A stretch of 64,000 nt of DNA from Spirochaetaceae bacterium. Its GTDB lineage: Bacteria > Spirochaetota > Leptospiria > Leptospirales > Leptonemataceae. Location of the stretch: NCBI GenBank assembly GCA_002730875.1, contig PCBI01000005.1, positions 620,001-684,000 on the forward strand, in the 5' to 3' direction. Shown here one piece after another: positions 1-8,988 of this stretch. The notes beneath the pieces were generated by a model. That model did not search any database. It worked only from the letters and a program-made list of their open reading frames with translations, and was not told the origin of the DNA. The position numbers and the translations under genes were made by a program. Position 1 is the first letter of the stretch. Each line of letters starts with the position of its first letter.

Positions 1-389
1 CCGCCGCCATGTAACTGTTCCTTATCGCTCAGGCGTTCGCCCTTTAGCTCTTGCTCTTGCCCGGGGCCCCGGCTGGCCAACCACTGTTCCAGGTCTTGTG
101 TTCCTGCATCGGTTTGTAGAATGAGTCCGTGTTCGGGTTCCATACCTAGAATGGAAGGCACAGGTACATCGGCTGCCTGAAGTTGGTCGCGGACGGTCAG
201 GAAGTCATGGTGATCCGGCAGAAAAGGGGTTTCAATACAGAGGATTGCGGCGCCGTCCCCGTGGGAAGATTGGACACGGTAGTATCGGCGGGCGGAGCCC
301 TCTACTCGCAGGGGCTCCGACTCGGGATCGTATCCTTTTGCTTCCAGGAAGCTGGATACGATCTTCGAGTTGGGATCAATCAAGGTCAT
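1..389 (-). CDS. APH-fold small-molecule kinase (AmgK-like), 3' part missing
   Basis: The 5' end of this gene lies in the window and the rest runs off the left edge, so about 129 codons are visible. Residues 31-39 read GSARRYYRV, the nucleotide-binding loop typical of aminoglycoside-phosphotransferase-fold kinases such as the cell-wall sugar kinase AmgK. A later stretch LILQTDAG matches the hinge LLxEDLG of that family. The catalytic HxD motif would lie beyond the edge, so activity cannot be judged. The ATG overlaps the end of the upstream aminotransferase gene by 14 nt, which suggests translational coupling. The substrate is unknown; a sugar or wall-recycling metabolite is a family-based guess. 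Confidence 0.7.
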   Translation of the reverse strand, partial: MTLIDPNSKIVSSFLEAKGYDPESEPLRVEGSARRYYRVQSSHGDGAAILCIETPFLPDHHDFLTVRDQLQAADVPVPSILGMEPEHGLILQTDAGTQDLEQWLASRGPGQEQELKGERLSDKEQLHGG

Positions 390-1593
390 GAATCATTGTG
401 CCAAGGCGCTCAATCCCTTTGCGAATGTGTTCCTCTGAAAGGGCATAAGAAATCCGGATGCCGGTATCGTCGCCGAATGCCACTCCGGGTACCGCTGCCA
501 CTTCGTAGTGATCCAACAGGTGGGCGCAAAAAACTCGGGAAGCGGAATCGTCCTGCTTTTCTTTCATAATTGCCTGGAATTTTGGACGAGCATAGATTTC
601 AGACAGGTCGGGAAAGATGTAAAAAGCGCCGCCGGGAGCAAAAGTACGAACCCCTGGAATACTGGATAGCATGCGAGTAACCAGATCCCGCCGTTCCTGG
701 AATGCTTTGCGCATCTCGGCAACGCAGTCCTGGCTTTCCGTGAGGGCGGCCTGGGCGGCGGCCTGGGCGATGGAGGTAGCTCCAGAAGTGCTCTGCCCCT
801 GAATAGTCTCCATGTTCTTGATTATGTACTGCGGACCGGCTCCGTATCCAATCCGCCAACCGGTCATGGAATAGGCTTTGCTCACGCCGTTTACGATGAA
901 CCACTGATCTTTCAGTTCGGGAACCAGCATGGGCACATTGAGGAACTTTCTATTGTCGAACAGGATGTGTTCATATATGTCGTCAGTAACCAGGAGAATG
1001 TCTTTGCGCTCCTTTAGAAGTTCGGCCAGTTGCTTCAGCTCTTCGTCGGGATACACCGCTCCAGTTGGGTTGCTGGGCGAATTGATCAGAATCATCCGTG
1101 TCTTCGGAGTCAGCGCTGCTCGGATCTGTTCTATAGAAGGGATGTAGCCCTGATCGAAGCCTGCCGAAACAATCACCGGGGTTGCCTGGGCCAGTCGCGC
1201 GATGTCGGCGTAGGACACCCAGTAGGGCGCCGGAATAATGACTTCATCTTCGGGATTCAAAGTGGCCTGGAAGAGGTTATAGAGCACCTGCTTACCGCCC
1301 ACAGATACTATCACCTCTCCCGGAGCGAAATCCAGTCCATTGTCGTTCTGAAACTTCTGCACGATTGCCTTTTTCAGCCCCGGGGTTCCGCCTACAGGCG
1401 TATACTTGGTCTGTCCGGCTTCCAGCGCGCGCACTGCGGCCTGTTTGATGTGCTCCGGCGTATCAAAATCGGGCTCGCCGGCGCCAAAGCCGATTACATC
1501 TTTTCCCTGAGCCCGGAGCTCCTTGGCCCTTGCCGTAATGGCCAGCGTCGGGGAGGGCTCAACGGAATCCAGTCTGTGTGCGGAGAACTTCAT
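376..1593 (-). CDS. aspC: Aspartate aminotransferase, class I (fold-type I PLP enzyme)
   Basis: Cytosolic transaminase of 405 aa, the usual length for class I/gamma aspartate aminotransferases. Visible landmarks are the NPTG loop with Asn175, the TDDIYEH stretch holding the pyridine-nitrogen Asp at about 204-205, the PLP Schiff-base Lys239 in VSKAYSMTGWR, and Arg247 for the phosphate. The C-terminal GIRISYALS segment carries the substrate-carboxylate Arg. It begins MKFSAHRLDSVEPS, as expected for the family, so the ATG at 1593 is credible. The kinase gene downstream overlaps its stop. Substrate range (aspartate, aromatic amino acids, prephenate) cannot be settled by eye. Confidence 0.93.
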   Translation of the reverse strand: MKFSAHRLDSVEPSPTLAITARAKELRAQGKDVIGFGAGEPDFDTPEHIKQAAVRALEAGQTKYTPVGGTPGLKKAIVQKFQNDNGLDFAPGEVIVSVGGKQVLYNLFQATLNPEDEVIIPAPYWVSYADIARLAQATPVIVSAGFDQGYIPSIEQIRAALTPKTRMILINSPSNPTGAVYPDEELKQLAELLKERKDILLVTDDIYEHILFDNRKFLNVPMLVPELKDQWFIVNGVSKAYSMTGWRIGYGAGPQYIIKNMETIQGQSTSGATSIAQAAAQAALTESQDCVAEMRKAFQERRDLVTRMLSSIPGVRTFAPGGAFYIFPDLSEIYARPKFQAIMKEKQDDSASRVFCAHLLDHYEVAAVPGVAFGDDTGIRISYALSEEHIRKGIERLGTMIHDLD

Positions 1594-1804
1594 ATGGATT
1601 TCTCAATTGGTACGGGCCGCTAACACTGCAAATAAAAAAGGCCTGGAGAGAAAAAATCTGCCGAAAATGCCCGTGCGGGGCGTGGTTATGCTCGATTTGG
1701 ATGCAAGGGGACGGATCCTTCATATACTGAGCTGGGTGGCCAATCACGGGAAGGAAGAGCCATTCCATGAAACCGCCCCACGCGACTGAGAAACCAGAGT
1801 AGAA

Positions 1805-2323
1805 ATGGAAATTGCACTTTTTGAGCCCGAGATTCCGCCGAACACAGGAAACATCATTAGACTGAGCGTTTGTACCGGTACTGCTCTCCATATAGTCGGA
1901 AAGCCGGCCTTTTCCCTGGAGGATGCCATGCTCCGCCGAGCGGGACTGGACTACTGGCAGCTTTCGCGACTCAGGGTGCATGATTCGCTGGAAGACTTCC
2001 TGCTGTTTCTGTCGCAACGAGACGATCAGAGTATTGATGAAGTACGGTCTCGATTCGTTCTGACCACCCGGTTTGCACGGAATAATTTCGTGGATCACCG
2101 TTACACAGAGGACCAGATACTTCTGTTCGGAAAAGAGACCGCCGGACTGCCCGATTCGGTGCGCGGCGTCTTTGCGGATCTGCAGGAGAACTGGCTACGC
2201 ATACCTGTGTCTTCGCATTGCCGATCCTTGAACCTCGCCAATTCGGTGTCAATAGTGCTCTACGAGGGCCTGCGGCAATTGGGTTTTCCAGGATTGCAAC
2301 TGGAGCCTCCGTCCGATACTTAA
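1805..2323 (+). CDS. trmL: tRNA (cytidine/uridine-34-2'-O)-methyltransferase TrmL
   Basis: A 172-aa SPOUT (trefoil-knot) methyltransferase, the compact length typical of TrmL/YibK. It opens with MEIALFEPEIPPNTGN, the near-invariant N-terminus with the Asn of motif 1. Motif 2 is GKETAGLPDSV and motif 3 is SLNLANSVSIVLYEGLRQ, which form the SAM-binding knot. The known role is 2'-O-methylation of the wobble nucleotide in tRNA-Leu isoacceptors. The next gene starts only 4 bp after the stop, so the two are probably co-transcribed, although no functional link is evident. Confidence 0.93.
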   Translation: MEIALFEPEIPPNTGNIIRLSVCTGTALHIVGKPAFSLEDAMLRRAGLDYWQLSRLRVHDSLEDFLLFLSQRDDQSIDEVRSRFVLTTRFARNNFVDHRYTEDQILLFGKETAGLPDSVRGVFADLQENWLRIPVSSHCRSLNLANSVSIVLYEGLRQLGFPGLQLEPPSDT

Positions 2324-2327
2324 AGGG

Positions 2328-3176
2328 ATGGCAAGCATCTCTGAAACTACCCCGCGCAGTAATCAACTCAGGGCCGCTCTCCTGGCGCTTCTATGCTGTA
2401 TTCCATTTGTCGGATGCATTACCGTCGATGACCAGGGTAATCCGCTGGAGGATCGGAAAAAGAGTAACTACTGGAACTTACAGAAGCTCCCGGAGGGTCC
2501 CTTCTGGTCAGAAAAAGAGAAGTCCGTACCTTTTCTTGTCGTTGGCCTTCCAGGAGACATTCCCGAACGTTATATCCTGAAAAATGTGCCGGAGCCTGTG
2601 GACCAGGGGCGTCTTGCAGCCGGTACAGCATTTGCGGCCGGATACATCATGATGACCATGATGGAGCGCCCAAAGCATGATACCTATCTTTGCTCGCCGG
2701 AATTTATCTATAACAGTCTAAACGGCGGAAAGAACGTGGGGCTCGAAATTCTGGAAGTAATGGAATTTCTCAAGGGTGTCGGCTGCGCTGACCGTTCCAC
2801 GTTCTCTGCGTCGGATCCTTACATCCGCCCGGACCAGGAAGACATTGCTGCGGCCCATGACCATCGGATATCCGGGTTCGCAAGGGTGGATCTATCGCGA
2901 CCTACTCACATTATGGCGAATCTGCTGGAAGGGAAGCCGGTAATAGTGACCCTCCAAGTATCGGAGAACTTCTTGAGTCTGGACGATATGGAATGGAAGA
3001 AGCCGGAAGGCCTTCCCATGGGCCGCCATACAGTTGCTTTAATTGGTTTTGACCGAAAGGCAGAGACCTGGATCTTTCAAAACAGCGCCGGCGAAGACTG
3101 GGGACATAATGGACGCTTCAGTCTCCATCGTCAGTGGTTCTCGCGTCTTGCCACCCAGGGCTATGTGGCATGGTAG
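2328..3176 (+). CDS. Papain-fold (C1A-like) lipoprotein lacking the catalytic Cys
   Basis: A 282-aa predicted lipoprotein: positive N-terminus, hydrophobic stretch 17-29 and lipobox FVGC with Cys30. The rest follows the papain layout. DQGRLAAGTAF (92-102) aligns with the papain DQGxCGSCWAF box, GRHTVALIGF (232-241) gives the His, and FQNSAGEDWGHNG (250-262) gives the Asn. Gln93 (oxyanion hole), His234 and Asn252 are present, but the nucleophile position is Gly99 and the preceding disulfide Cys is Leu96. It is therefore probably an inactive binding or scaffold protein at the cell envelope. It starts 4 bp after trmL with no well-spaced Shine-Dalgarno, so re-initiation is plausible. Confidence 0.78.
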   Translation: MASISETTPRSNQLRAALLALLCCIPFVGCITVDDQGNPLEDRKKSNYWNLQKLPEGPFWSEKEKSVPFLVVGLPGDIPERYILKNVPEPVDQGRLAAGTAFAAGYIMMTMMERPKHDTYLCSPEFIYNSLNGGKNVGLEILEVMEFLKGVGCADRSTFSASDPYIRPDQEDIAAAHDHRISGFARVDLSRPTHIMANLLEGKPVIVTLQVSENFLSLDDMEWKKPEGLPMGRHTVALIGFDRKAETWIFQNSAGEDWGHNGRFSLHRQWFSRLATQGYVAW

Positions 3177-3385
3177 ACTTGACGTACGAAGCCGAACAGC
3201 GACTCTGACCCACTCGAATACGGTTAATGCGACAGAGCACTAACTTAAGTCACTTCAAGTCGGATTAAGGGAGTAAGTAGGAGCGTATTCGGCGAATAGG
3301 CCTCCCGGCATCCGTATTCAGTAAAGGTATGTTTTAGTGATCCGGTGGTTGGATCAAGGCCGAGTTTACTTGGAACTCTCGGCCA

Positions 3386-3402
3386 TGCATGCGTGGCATG
3401 CA
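3386..3402. promoter_or_regulatory. 7-bp inverted repeat upstream of pntAA
   Basis: TGCATGC and GCATGCA flank a GTG spacer, about 40 bp before the pntAA start, in a 266-bp gene-free stretch. It could be an operator or a small hairpin in the leader. There is no T-run after it, so it is not an obvious terminator. No cognate regulator is identifiable here. Confidence 0.3.
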
Positions 3403-3442
3403 ACGCTGTCCATTTGGGGACGGCAACACTCTATAAAGGCAG

Positions 3443-4597
3443 GTGGTGAACTTGATACTAGGAGTACCAAAGGAGATTATCGGGGGGGAGAAGCGAGTAG
3501 GAATCGTGCCGGAAAGTCTGGCCAAGCTCTCTTCCCTTGGCTTTGAGATTCGAGTCGAGAAGGATGCAGGCAAAGAGGCCGGCTTTCTTGACTCTGATTA
3601 TGAAGCGCATGGAGCGAAAATCGTTTCCAGCGCATCGGAACTGTATTCAGCGGCGGATGTCGTTGTGAAAGTCGAACGACCCGAGCAACATCCGGAAGCT
3701 GGAAAGCATGAGCTGGAGATGCTAAAGAAAGGGGCCCTTCTAATTTGTTTTATGGCTCCTCTGAACTATCCGGAGCTTTCGAAGAAAGCGGCGGAGGCAG
3801 GAGTGGATGTACTTTCTATGAACGACATCCCTCGAATCACAAGAGCGCAACGAATGGATGCCCTCAGTTCGCAGACGAACCTGGCAGGGTACAAAGCGGT
3901 GCTTATGGGCGCCAATGCGCTGCGAAAGATCTTTCCTCTTCTGATGACTGCTGCGGGAACCATTAGCCCGGCCAAGGTGGTGATTCTTGGCGCTGGCGTC
4001 GCCGGCCTGCAGGCCATCGCAACGGCTCGCCGCCTCGGCGCGGTTGTAGAGGTAAGCGATGTTCGGCCCGCGGTCAAAGAACAGGTAGAATCTCTGGGCG
4101 GAAAGTACATCGAGCCCCCCCAGGATGAAACCCTGGAAGGCGAAGGCGGATACGCCAAAGAGGCATCCGAAGAGTACCTGAAAAAGCAGCAGGAGCTTCT
4201 AAAGAAGCACATCTCCGAAGCAGACGTGGTCATCACCACGGCACAGGTTCCGGGCAAGAAGGCACCGGTTCTAATTTCGGAGGAAACCGTGAAGAGCATG
4301 CGACCGGGATCAGTGATCGTGGATATGGCTGCCGGCACTGGCGGAAATTGCGAAATCACGGAAGCTGGCAAAGAGATCGTTAAGCATGATGTAACCATAA
4401 TCGGAGAAACGAACATCATTTCGCTCGTGGCCTACAATGCCAGCCAGCTATATTCCAGAAACGTATTGGCATTGCTGCAATCCCTGACGAAGGAAGGGCA
4501 GGTGAGCCTGGATCTGGAAGACGAAATTGTTAAAGGCGCCCTGATTACCAGGGAGGGCCAGGTAATTCACGAGAATACAAAGAAGCTGCTGGGATAA
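3443..4597 (+). CDS. pntAA: NAD(P) transhydrogenase subunit alpha, part 1 (dI)
   Basis: A 384-aa soluble NAD(H)-binding domain I of the proton-translocating transhydrogenase, which couples hydride transfer between NADH and NADP+ to proton entry. It opens LILGVPKEIIGGEKRVGIVPES, as in the alanine dehydrogenase/PntA family. The Rossmann motif GAGVAGLQAIATARRLGA is followed by DVRPAVKEQVESLGG, and the mobile-loop region lies near KSMRPGSVIVDMAAGTGGN. Two adjacent GTG codons (3443 and 3446) could start it; neither is decisive. It is the first gene of pntAA-pntAB-pntB, the split three-gene arrangement found in many alphaproteobacteria and some other phyla. Confidence 0.94.
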   Translation: MVNLILGVPKEIIGGEKRVGIVPESLAKLSSLGFEIRVEKDAGKEAGFLDSDYEAHGAKIVSSASELYSAADVVVKVERPEQHPEAGKHELEMLKKGALLICFMAPLNYPELSKKAAEAGVDVLSMNDIPRITRAQRMDALSSQTNLAGYKAVLMGANALRKIFPLLMTAAGTISPAKVVILGAGVAGLQAIATARRLGAVVEVSDVRPAVKEQVESLGGKYIEPPQDETLEGEGGYAKEASEEYLKKQQELLKKHISEADVVITTAQVPGKKAPVLISEETVKSMRPGSVIVDMAAGTGGNCEITEAGKEIVKHDVTIIGETNIISLVAYNASQLYSRNVLALLQSLTKEGQVSLDLEDEIVKGALITREGQVIHENTKKLLG

Positions 4598-4617
4598 TAC
4601 CAGCAAAGGGAGAATAC

Positions 4618-4941
4618 ATGGACGCACATCAGCTAATTATGTTGATCACGGTCTTCGTACTGGCCGTGTTTCTAGGCTTTGAACTGATTTCACGAGTACC
4701 CCCGACATTGCACACTCCATTGATGTCCGGAAGTAACGCTATTTCTGGAATTACCCTTGTGGGGGCAATGCTGAGCGCTGGAGCCGATGCTACCAGCGCC
4801 GCTCTATTCACTGTTGGCACGGTGGATGTAAGTCTAACATCACTTCTGGGATTCCTGGCAGTGGTTTTTGCCACGATCAACGTTATCGGCGGGTTTCTGG
4901 TCACAGACCGGATGCACCGAATGTTTAACAAAAAGAAGTAA
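4618..4941 (+). CDS. pntAB: NAD(P) transhydrogenase subunit alpha, part 2 (membrane)
   Basis: A 107-aa membrane subunit with about three hydrophobic segments (roughly 8-25, 35-60 and 72-98). It corresponds to the C-terminal membrane part of PntA in species where the alpha subunit is split. The family sequence PTLHTPLMSGSNAISGI is clear at residues 29-45. A good Shine-Dalgarno (GGGAG) sits about 6 nt before the ATG. It lies between pntAA and pntB with short gaps (20 and 15 bp), consistent with one transcript. Confidence 0.95.
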   Translation: MDAHQLIMLITVFVLAVFLGFELISRVPPTLHTPLMSGSNAISGITLVGAMLSAGADATSAALFTVGTVDVSLTSLLGFLAVVFATINVIGGFLVTDRMHRMFNKKK

Positions 4942-4956
4942 GGGGACGGAATCGGA

Positions 4957-6405
4957 ATGCATAGAGAAGACATCCTCATTATAGCATATCTTATATCGTC
5001 TGTATTATTTATTGTCGGTATTAAGAATCTGTCGGCGGTGAAAACGGCCAGACGCGGGAATTTCCTCGCGGCTCTGGGTATGTTTTTGGCCGTAATCGTT
5101 ACCCTGTGGGATCAGAAGATCGTAGGGTTTGAACTAATCATTGCTGGCGTAGTGATTGGGGCGCTCATCGGCGCTGTCATGGCCGCGAAAGTTGCCATGA
5201 CTGGTATGCCGCAAATGGTGGCGCTTCTGAACGGATTCGGTGGCGCAGCCTCCTTGCTTGTGGCCAATGCAGAGTTCTTTCATGAAATGCATCGTCAGGG
5301 CATGGCCAATTTTGATCCGGCGCTGGCAACGGCCGTCAGCATTGTGCTGTCGGTTCTAATCGGTGGGGTCACATTCACAGGCTCGCTGATCGCATTCGGA
5401 AAGCTCCAGGGAATCGTAACCGAAAAGTCCGTGATGTTTCCGTTGCAGCATGCTTTGAACGCCCTATTGATTCTGGTTGCATTTGGTTTCGGAGTATTCA
5501 TGGCTATGGGTCATAACGGCGCCGATGCATTGAATTCGGTAGGCCTCGGTTTTCTGGATTTGAATGTGCTGCCGTATGTGATTGCCGGTATTGCGCTATT
5601 GCTGGGAGTGCTCCTGGTTATTCCTATCGGCGGCGCGGATATGCCGGTAGTGATTTCACTGCTTAACTCCTACTCCGGTATTGCGGCCGCTACCACGGGT
5701 TTCGTTCTGGGTAACACTGTATTGATCATAACAGGATCCCTGGTGGGTGCATCAGGTATCATCCTTACGCAAATCATGTGTAAGAGTATGAACCGATCGC
5801 TTATCAATGTACTACTGGGAGGCTTCGGTCAGACTCCTACGGCAGCAGCCGGGGAAGCCAAGGAAATCACCATCAAAGAGATCGGGGTGGAAGAGGCCGC
5901 GATGGTTTTCGAATCAGCAAGAACTGTGGTCATTGTTCCTGGTTACGGAATGGCCGTGGCGCAGGCTCAGCACGTAGTGCGAGAGCTATCTGAGATCCTC
6001 GAGAAACATGGTTCCGAAGTGCGGTTTGCGATTCACCCTGTGGCCGGACGTATGCCCGGTCACATGAATGTTCTTCTCGCGGAGGCCAATGTGCCGTATG
6101 AGAAGCTTCTGGAGATGGATCAGATCAACGATGACTTTTCGAATACGGATCTTGCGCTGGTGATTGGAGCAAACGACGTAACCAATCCGGCGGCGCGTCA
6201 CAATGAGGCCAGTCCTATCTATGGTATGCCGATCCTGAACGTGGACAAGGCGCAGACCGTGGTTGTCATCAAACGCTCCATGCGATCCGGATATGCCGGT
6301 ATCGATAACGAACTGTACGGCTACGATAACTGCCTGATGTATTTCGGTGATGCCAAGGAAGCCATTTCGAAGCTAATCGCAGAAATCAAGGCGAACATTT
6401 CTTAG
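4957..6405 (+). CDS. pntB: NAD(P) transhydrogenase subunit beta (dII-dIII)
   Basis: A 482-aa subunit with an N-terminal multi-spanning membrane domain (about residues 1-290) that helps form the proton channel and a C-terminal NADP(H)-binding domain III. Domain III shows VPGYGMAVAQAQH, HPVAGRMPGHMNVLLAEA, GANDVTNPAA and KRSMRSGYAGIDNELY, all hallmark PntB motifs. The enzyme supplies NADPH at the expense of the proton motive force. A strong intrinsic terminator follows, so this closes the operon. Confidence 0.96.
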   Translation: MHREDILIIAYLISSVLFIVGIKNLSAVKTARRGNFLAALGMFLAVIVTLWDQKIVGFELIIAGVVIGALIGAVMAAKVAMTGMPQMVALLNGFGGAASLLVANAEFFHEMHRQGMANFDPALATAVSIVLSVLIGGVTFTGSLIAFGKLQGIVTEKSVMFPLQHALNALLILVAFGFGVFMAMGHNGADALNSVGLGFLDLNVLPYVIAGIALLLGVLLVIPIGGADMPVVISLLNSYSGIAAATTGFVLGNTVLIITGSLVGASGIILTQIMCKSMNRSLINVLLGGFGQTPTAAAGEAKEITIKEIGVEEAAMVFESARTVVIVPGYGMAVAQAQHVVRELSEILEKHGSEVRFAIHPVAGRMPGHMNVLLAEANVPYEKLLEMDQINDDFSNTDLALVIGANDVTNPAARHNEASPIYGMPILNVDKAQTVVVIKRSMRSGYAGIDNELYGYDNCLMYFGDAKEAISKLIAEIKANIS

Positions 6406-6429
6406 ACACGCAGCGAGTAACTTCATTAC

Positions 6430-6496
6430 ATCCGGCCTCAGGCAGGCCGGATAGATGCGAAGGATGGGCGGGCCAAATGGCTCGCCCATTTTGTTT
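6430..6496 (+). terminator. Two stacked hairpins ending in a T-run after pntB
   Basis: The first hairpin (6430-6452) has stem ATCCGGCC/GGCCGGAT. The second (6464-6489) pairs ATGGGCGGGCC with GGCTCGCCCAT (one G-T pair) around an AAAT loop and runs straight into TTTTGTTTT. The second is a textbook rho-independent terminator for the pnt operon. Confidence 0.85.
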
Positions 6497-6548
6497 TGCA
6501 GTATGATTGAGTCCGCTGTCGTCCAATTCCGATAAACAAAGAGTAGAT

Positions 6549-8018
6549 ATGATAAAAGAGAATAATCCGAGGAATCGAAAGCTCATTCAGCCAAAAGGAT
6601 GGAGCGCGAAAGCGCAGGGCCAGTGGCTGATAAAGCATCAGGATGAGGTATTGCATGCCGCCCTTCGAGAGGGAGTGGATCTTGAGGGCGCCGTGGGCAA
6701 GCTCGTGGATTTGCTTGGAAAGCTACGGGAGCAAATAGTAGACAGCGGCGACGAACTGGCTGTGGGCATACTCCACTTCCCGGAGATCCTGGAAAAAATT
6801 GAGAAGGAGCAAGGGGACTTCCGAGACTCGGCTTCGGATCAGATGGAGCGCACCAAGGATCTGGCTACGGTTGCGGAAGAGCTGGATGCGGTGGCCCACG
6901 AGATCGCCAACGCCCTGGAGAGGGGTCGGGAGTCGGCGAAGAAAGCCCGGGACGGTGGGGGAAGGATCAAAGATAGCGTGGAGAACCTTCACGGAATTAC
7001 TCGGGGCATCGCGGACCAATCGAACAGTATTCGCACAATCAATGATACGCTCGGCAAGGAAATGCAGGGCCTTGGCCAGGTAATTACCGAAGTCGAAAAA
7101 CAGATCAATCAGGTGAAGGGGCTTAGTGAACAAACCAATATGCTGGCGCTCAATGCCAGTATCGAGGCAGCGCGGGCCGGGGAGTACGGTCACGGATTTG
7201 CTGTGGTGGCGGACGGGGTTAGTGACCTGGCGGCGAAGTCTTCGGATGCTGTGAAGAGCATTGAACGAGCGCTGGCAAGCATGACCAAGCAATTCGCGAC
7301 GTGGACAGAGCGTGCTTCCGGCCAGATTGAGCAGACTAACCGCATCAATAGTTCGGTACAGGAGCTCGAACAGATTATCCAATCCAATGCCGATTTCGTG
7401 AAGCAAGTGCAAACCGAGATTGACTCAACCACCGACTCCTACCTGGATCTGGAGCAGCAGATTCAGGAGATCAAAAAGACCACGTCCCTAATTTCGGAAT
7501 CCGCCGTTCAGATCAGCGGAAAGGCGGACCATATACATGAATCTGCGGATCGAATTCGCGCAGACATTGGAGTTCTTGAGAAAAGGGTGAACGCTTCGGT
7601 GGAAGCGATTACCAATCAGAATCCGGAATGGTTAATGGAATTCCTGAAGCGCCGGCGACGGGATCACCTGAACTGGATGGCCAAGGTAGACAAGTCTATC
7701 GCTGACAAAGATGCGGATTCTTTTCCGCAGCTGGATCATCGAAAATGCAATATGGGGCTCTGGCTCTACATGGCCATAGTGACATCCAACGAACAAAAGG
7801 AAGTTCATGATTCCCTTCTGGATCCCCATGAGCGTCTGCATAGCACAGCCCGGCAAATCGCGGATCGAATCCGGGCCGGCGAGGAAAGCTCGGTGCCCGG
7901 ACTGAGGGAGAAGCTCGGTCAGGTTTATGATGAGATCGCGGATCGATTTGATCAATATGAACGGTTTCTTGAGAAGCTGATTCTCGATGATCTGCACAAT
8001 AAAGCGAACGGGAAATAG
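6549..8018 (+). CDS. Cytosolic methyl-accepting chemoreceptor with C-terminal CZB zinc domain
   Basis: About 489 aa with no transmembrane segment, so a soluble receptor. The centre is a coiled-coil MCP signalling domain whose hairpin tip reads [19 protein letters not shown]. The C-terminus is a chemoreceptor zinc-binding (CZB) domain, with its ligand set visible as [18 protein letters not shown] and [13 protein letters not shown] receptors are known to sense zinc- or hypochlorite-linked signals through the conserved Cys. In the tip the usual VADEVRxLA is VADGVSDLA, an unusual Glu-to-Gly and Arg-to-Ser pair. The ATG at 6549 is preferred because of the preceding AAAGAG; a TTG at 6507 is an alternative. 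A stand-alone gene. Confidence 0.88.
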   Translation: MIKENNPRNRKLIQPKGWSAKAQGQWLIKHQDEVLHAALREGVDLEGAVGKLVDLLGKLREQIVDSGDELAVGILHFPEILEKIEKEQGDFRDSASDQMERTKDLATVAEELDAVAHEIANALERGRESAKKARDGGGRIKDSVENLHGITRGIADQSNSIRTINDTLGKEMQGLGQVITEVEKQINQVKGLSEQTNMLALNASIEAARAGEYGHGFAVVADGVSDLAAKSSDAVKSIERALASMTKQFATWTERASGQIEQTNRINSSVQELEQIIQSNADFVKQVQTEIDSTTDSYLDLEQQIQEIKKTTSLISESAVQISGKADHIHESADRIRADIGVLEKRVNASVEAITNQNPEWLMEFLKRRRRDHLNWMAKVDKSIADKDADSFPQLDHRKCNMGLWLYMAIVTSNEQKEVHDSLLDPHERLHSTARQIADRIRAGEESSVPGLREKLGQVYDEIADRFDQYERFLEKLILDDLHNKANGK

Positions 8019-8040
8019 GTCGCACGGGGCCTGTACGTAG

Positions 8041-8070
8041 CGGGCTCCAATTTGTTGGAAGCCCGTTTCC
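8041..8070 (+). terminator. Hairpin after the chemoreceptor gene
   Basis: CGGGCTCCAA pairs with TTGGAAGCCCG (one bulged A) around a TTTG loop, followed by a short TTT. It lies 23 bp after the chemoreceptor stop, before the convergent gene. The short T-run makes it weaker than the pnt terminator. Confidence 0.55.
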
Positions 8071-8144
8071 GGACGCTATTTAGGATCTGCCAGGGGGCAC
8101 CGACGCGAAACACTTCCGGCGCTTCCCATTCGGTGAGGAGACTA

Positions 8145-8903
8145 TCAGGCCGGGTTGCTGTACTTTAGCAGGAGCTTCCGCGAAAGGATCCATTTTTCCC
8201 CGGACTTAGTTTCATACACATACTCGGTTAGCTTACCGGTGGAGTCGTATACGTGCTTACAGCGCTCCACCCCGGCGGGACTGGTTCGTGTTCGGGCCTG
8301 GATTTGCCCGGATTCATTATATTCGAATCGGATGGTGGCCAGGTCCTCTCCGGTGGAGGATCGGAACTGTATCTTTTCTACCCGGGGCCCTTTGAGGTCC
8401 ACGGTTATAGAATCCTTTGTGTCCTCGGTGATTTCGATACCTTTAATCTGGCCGGGGTTGTAGCTGAAGGAATGCAGGAGAATTCGCTTTCCGTCGGCGT
8501 CCTTGTATTCGATGCTCTGGAGTTTTTCTTTCTGATAGGTGCGAATCTCGGACGACAGTAGCTTGCCATTGGCATCCTGAAGCTTCTGGATCACAGGCAT
8601 GCCGGCTTCGTACTCATAGATGTTCTTGCCGCGAACGTTTCCGGTCCGGTCCAGAAAGGTTTCCTCAACCAGTCGACCTCGATCGTCGTAGCTTAGCAGG
8701 GCCCGCTCGGTGAGTTCCCCTTTCTCGTTTCGAGCCTCAATGGAGGCAGGTCCCTGGAGGCCATCCTGCATTATGTAGGGAGCCAGGGGCGACCAGCGGG
8801 CCGGGTTGTAGTCCACGGCTGCCGTGGTGCTCGTACCTGCGGGAATTCCGTGAATGGTCAGCAACATGATGCCGATGCTGGTCAAAAAAAGAGTACGTTT
8901 CAT
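8145..8903 (-). CDS. Secreted protein with YD/RHS-like repeats
   Basis: About 252 aa with an N-terminal signal sequence (MKRTLFLTSIGIMLLTIHG). The mature part has repeated short beta motifs such as LLSYDDRGRLVEETFLD, YEYEAGMP, FEYNESGQIQARTRT and HVYDSTGKLTEYVYE. These resemble the YD repeats of RHS-type proteins or the related antitoxin YwqK/MORN-like beta meander. No enzymatic residues are recognisable. The ATG at 8903 has GGAG 8 nt upstream and is preferred to an in-frame ATG 21 nt earlier. Divergent from the rsmG-par cluster; function unknown. Confidence 0.7.
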   Translation of the reverse strand: MKRTLFLTSIGIMLLTIHGIPAGTSTTAAVDYNPARWSPLAPYIMQDGLQGPASIEARNEKGELTERALLSYDDRGRLVEETFLDRTGNVRGKNIYEYEAGMPVIQKLQDANGKLLSSEIRTYQKEKLQSIEYKDADGKRILLHSFSYNPGQIKGIEITEDTKDSITVDLKGPRVEKIQFRSSTGEDLATIRFEYNESGQIQARTRTSPAGVERCKHVYDSTGKLTEYVYETKSGEKWILSRKLLLKYSNPA

Positions 8904-8988
8904 AAAAGATCTCCGTGGGTTCACATTTACTTATCGGCGAAACCGAGATTAGGTTAACGGCAAAAGGACATATTGAGAAGGTAGATCT

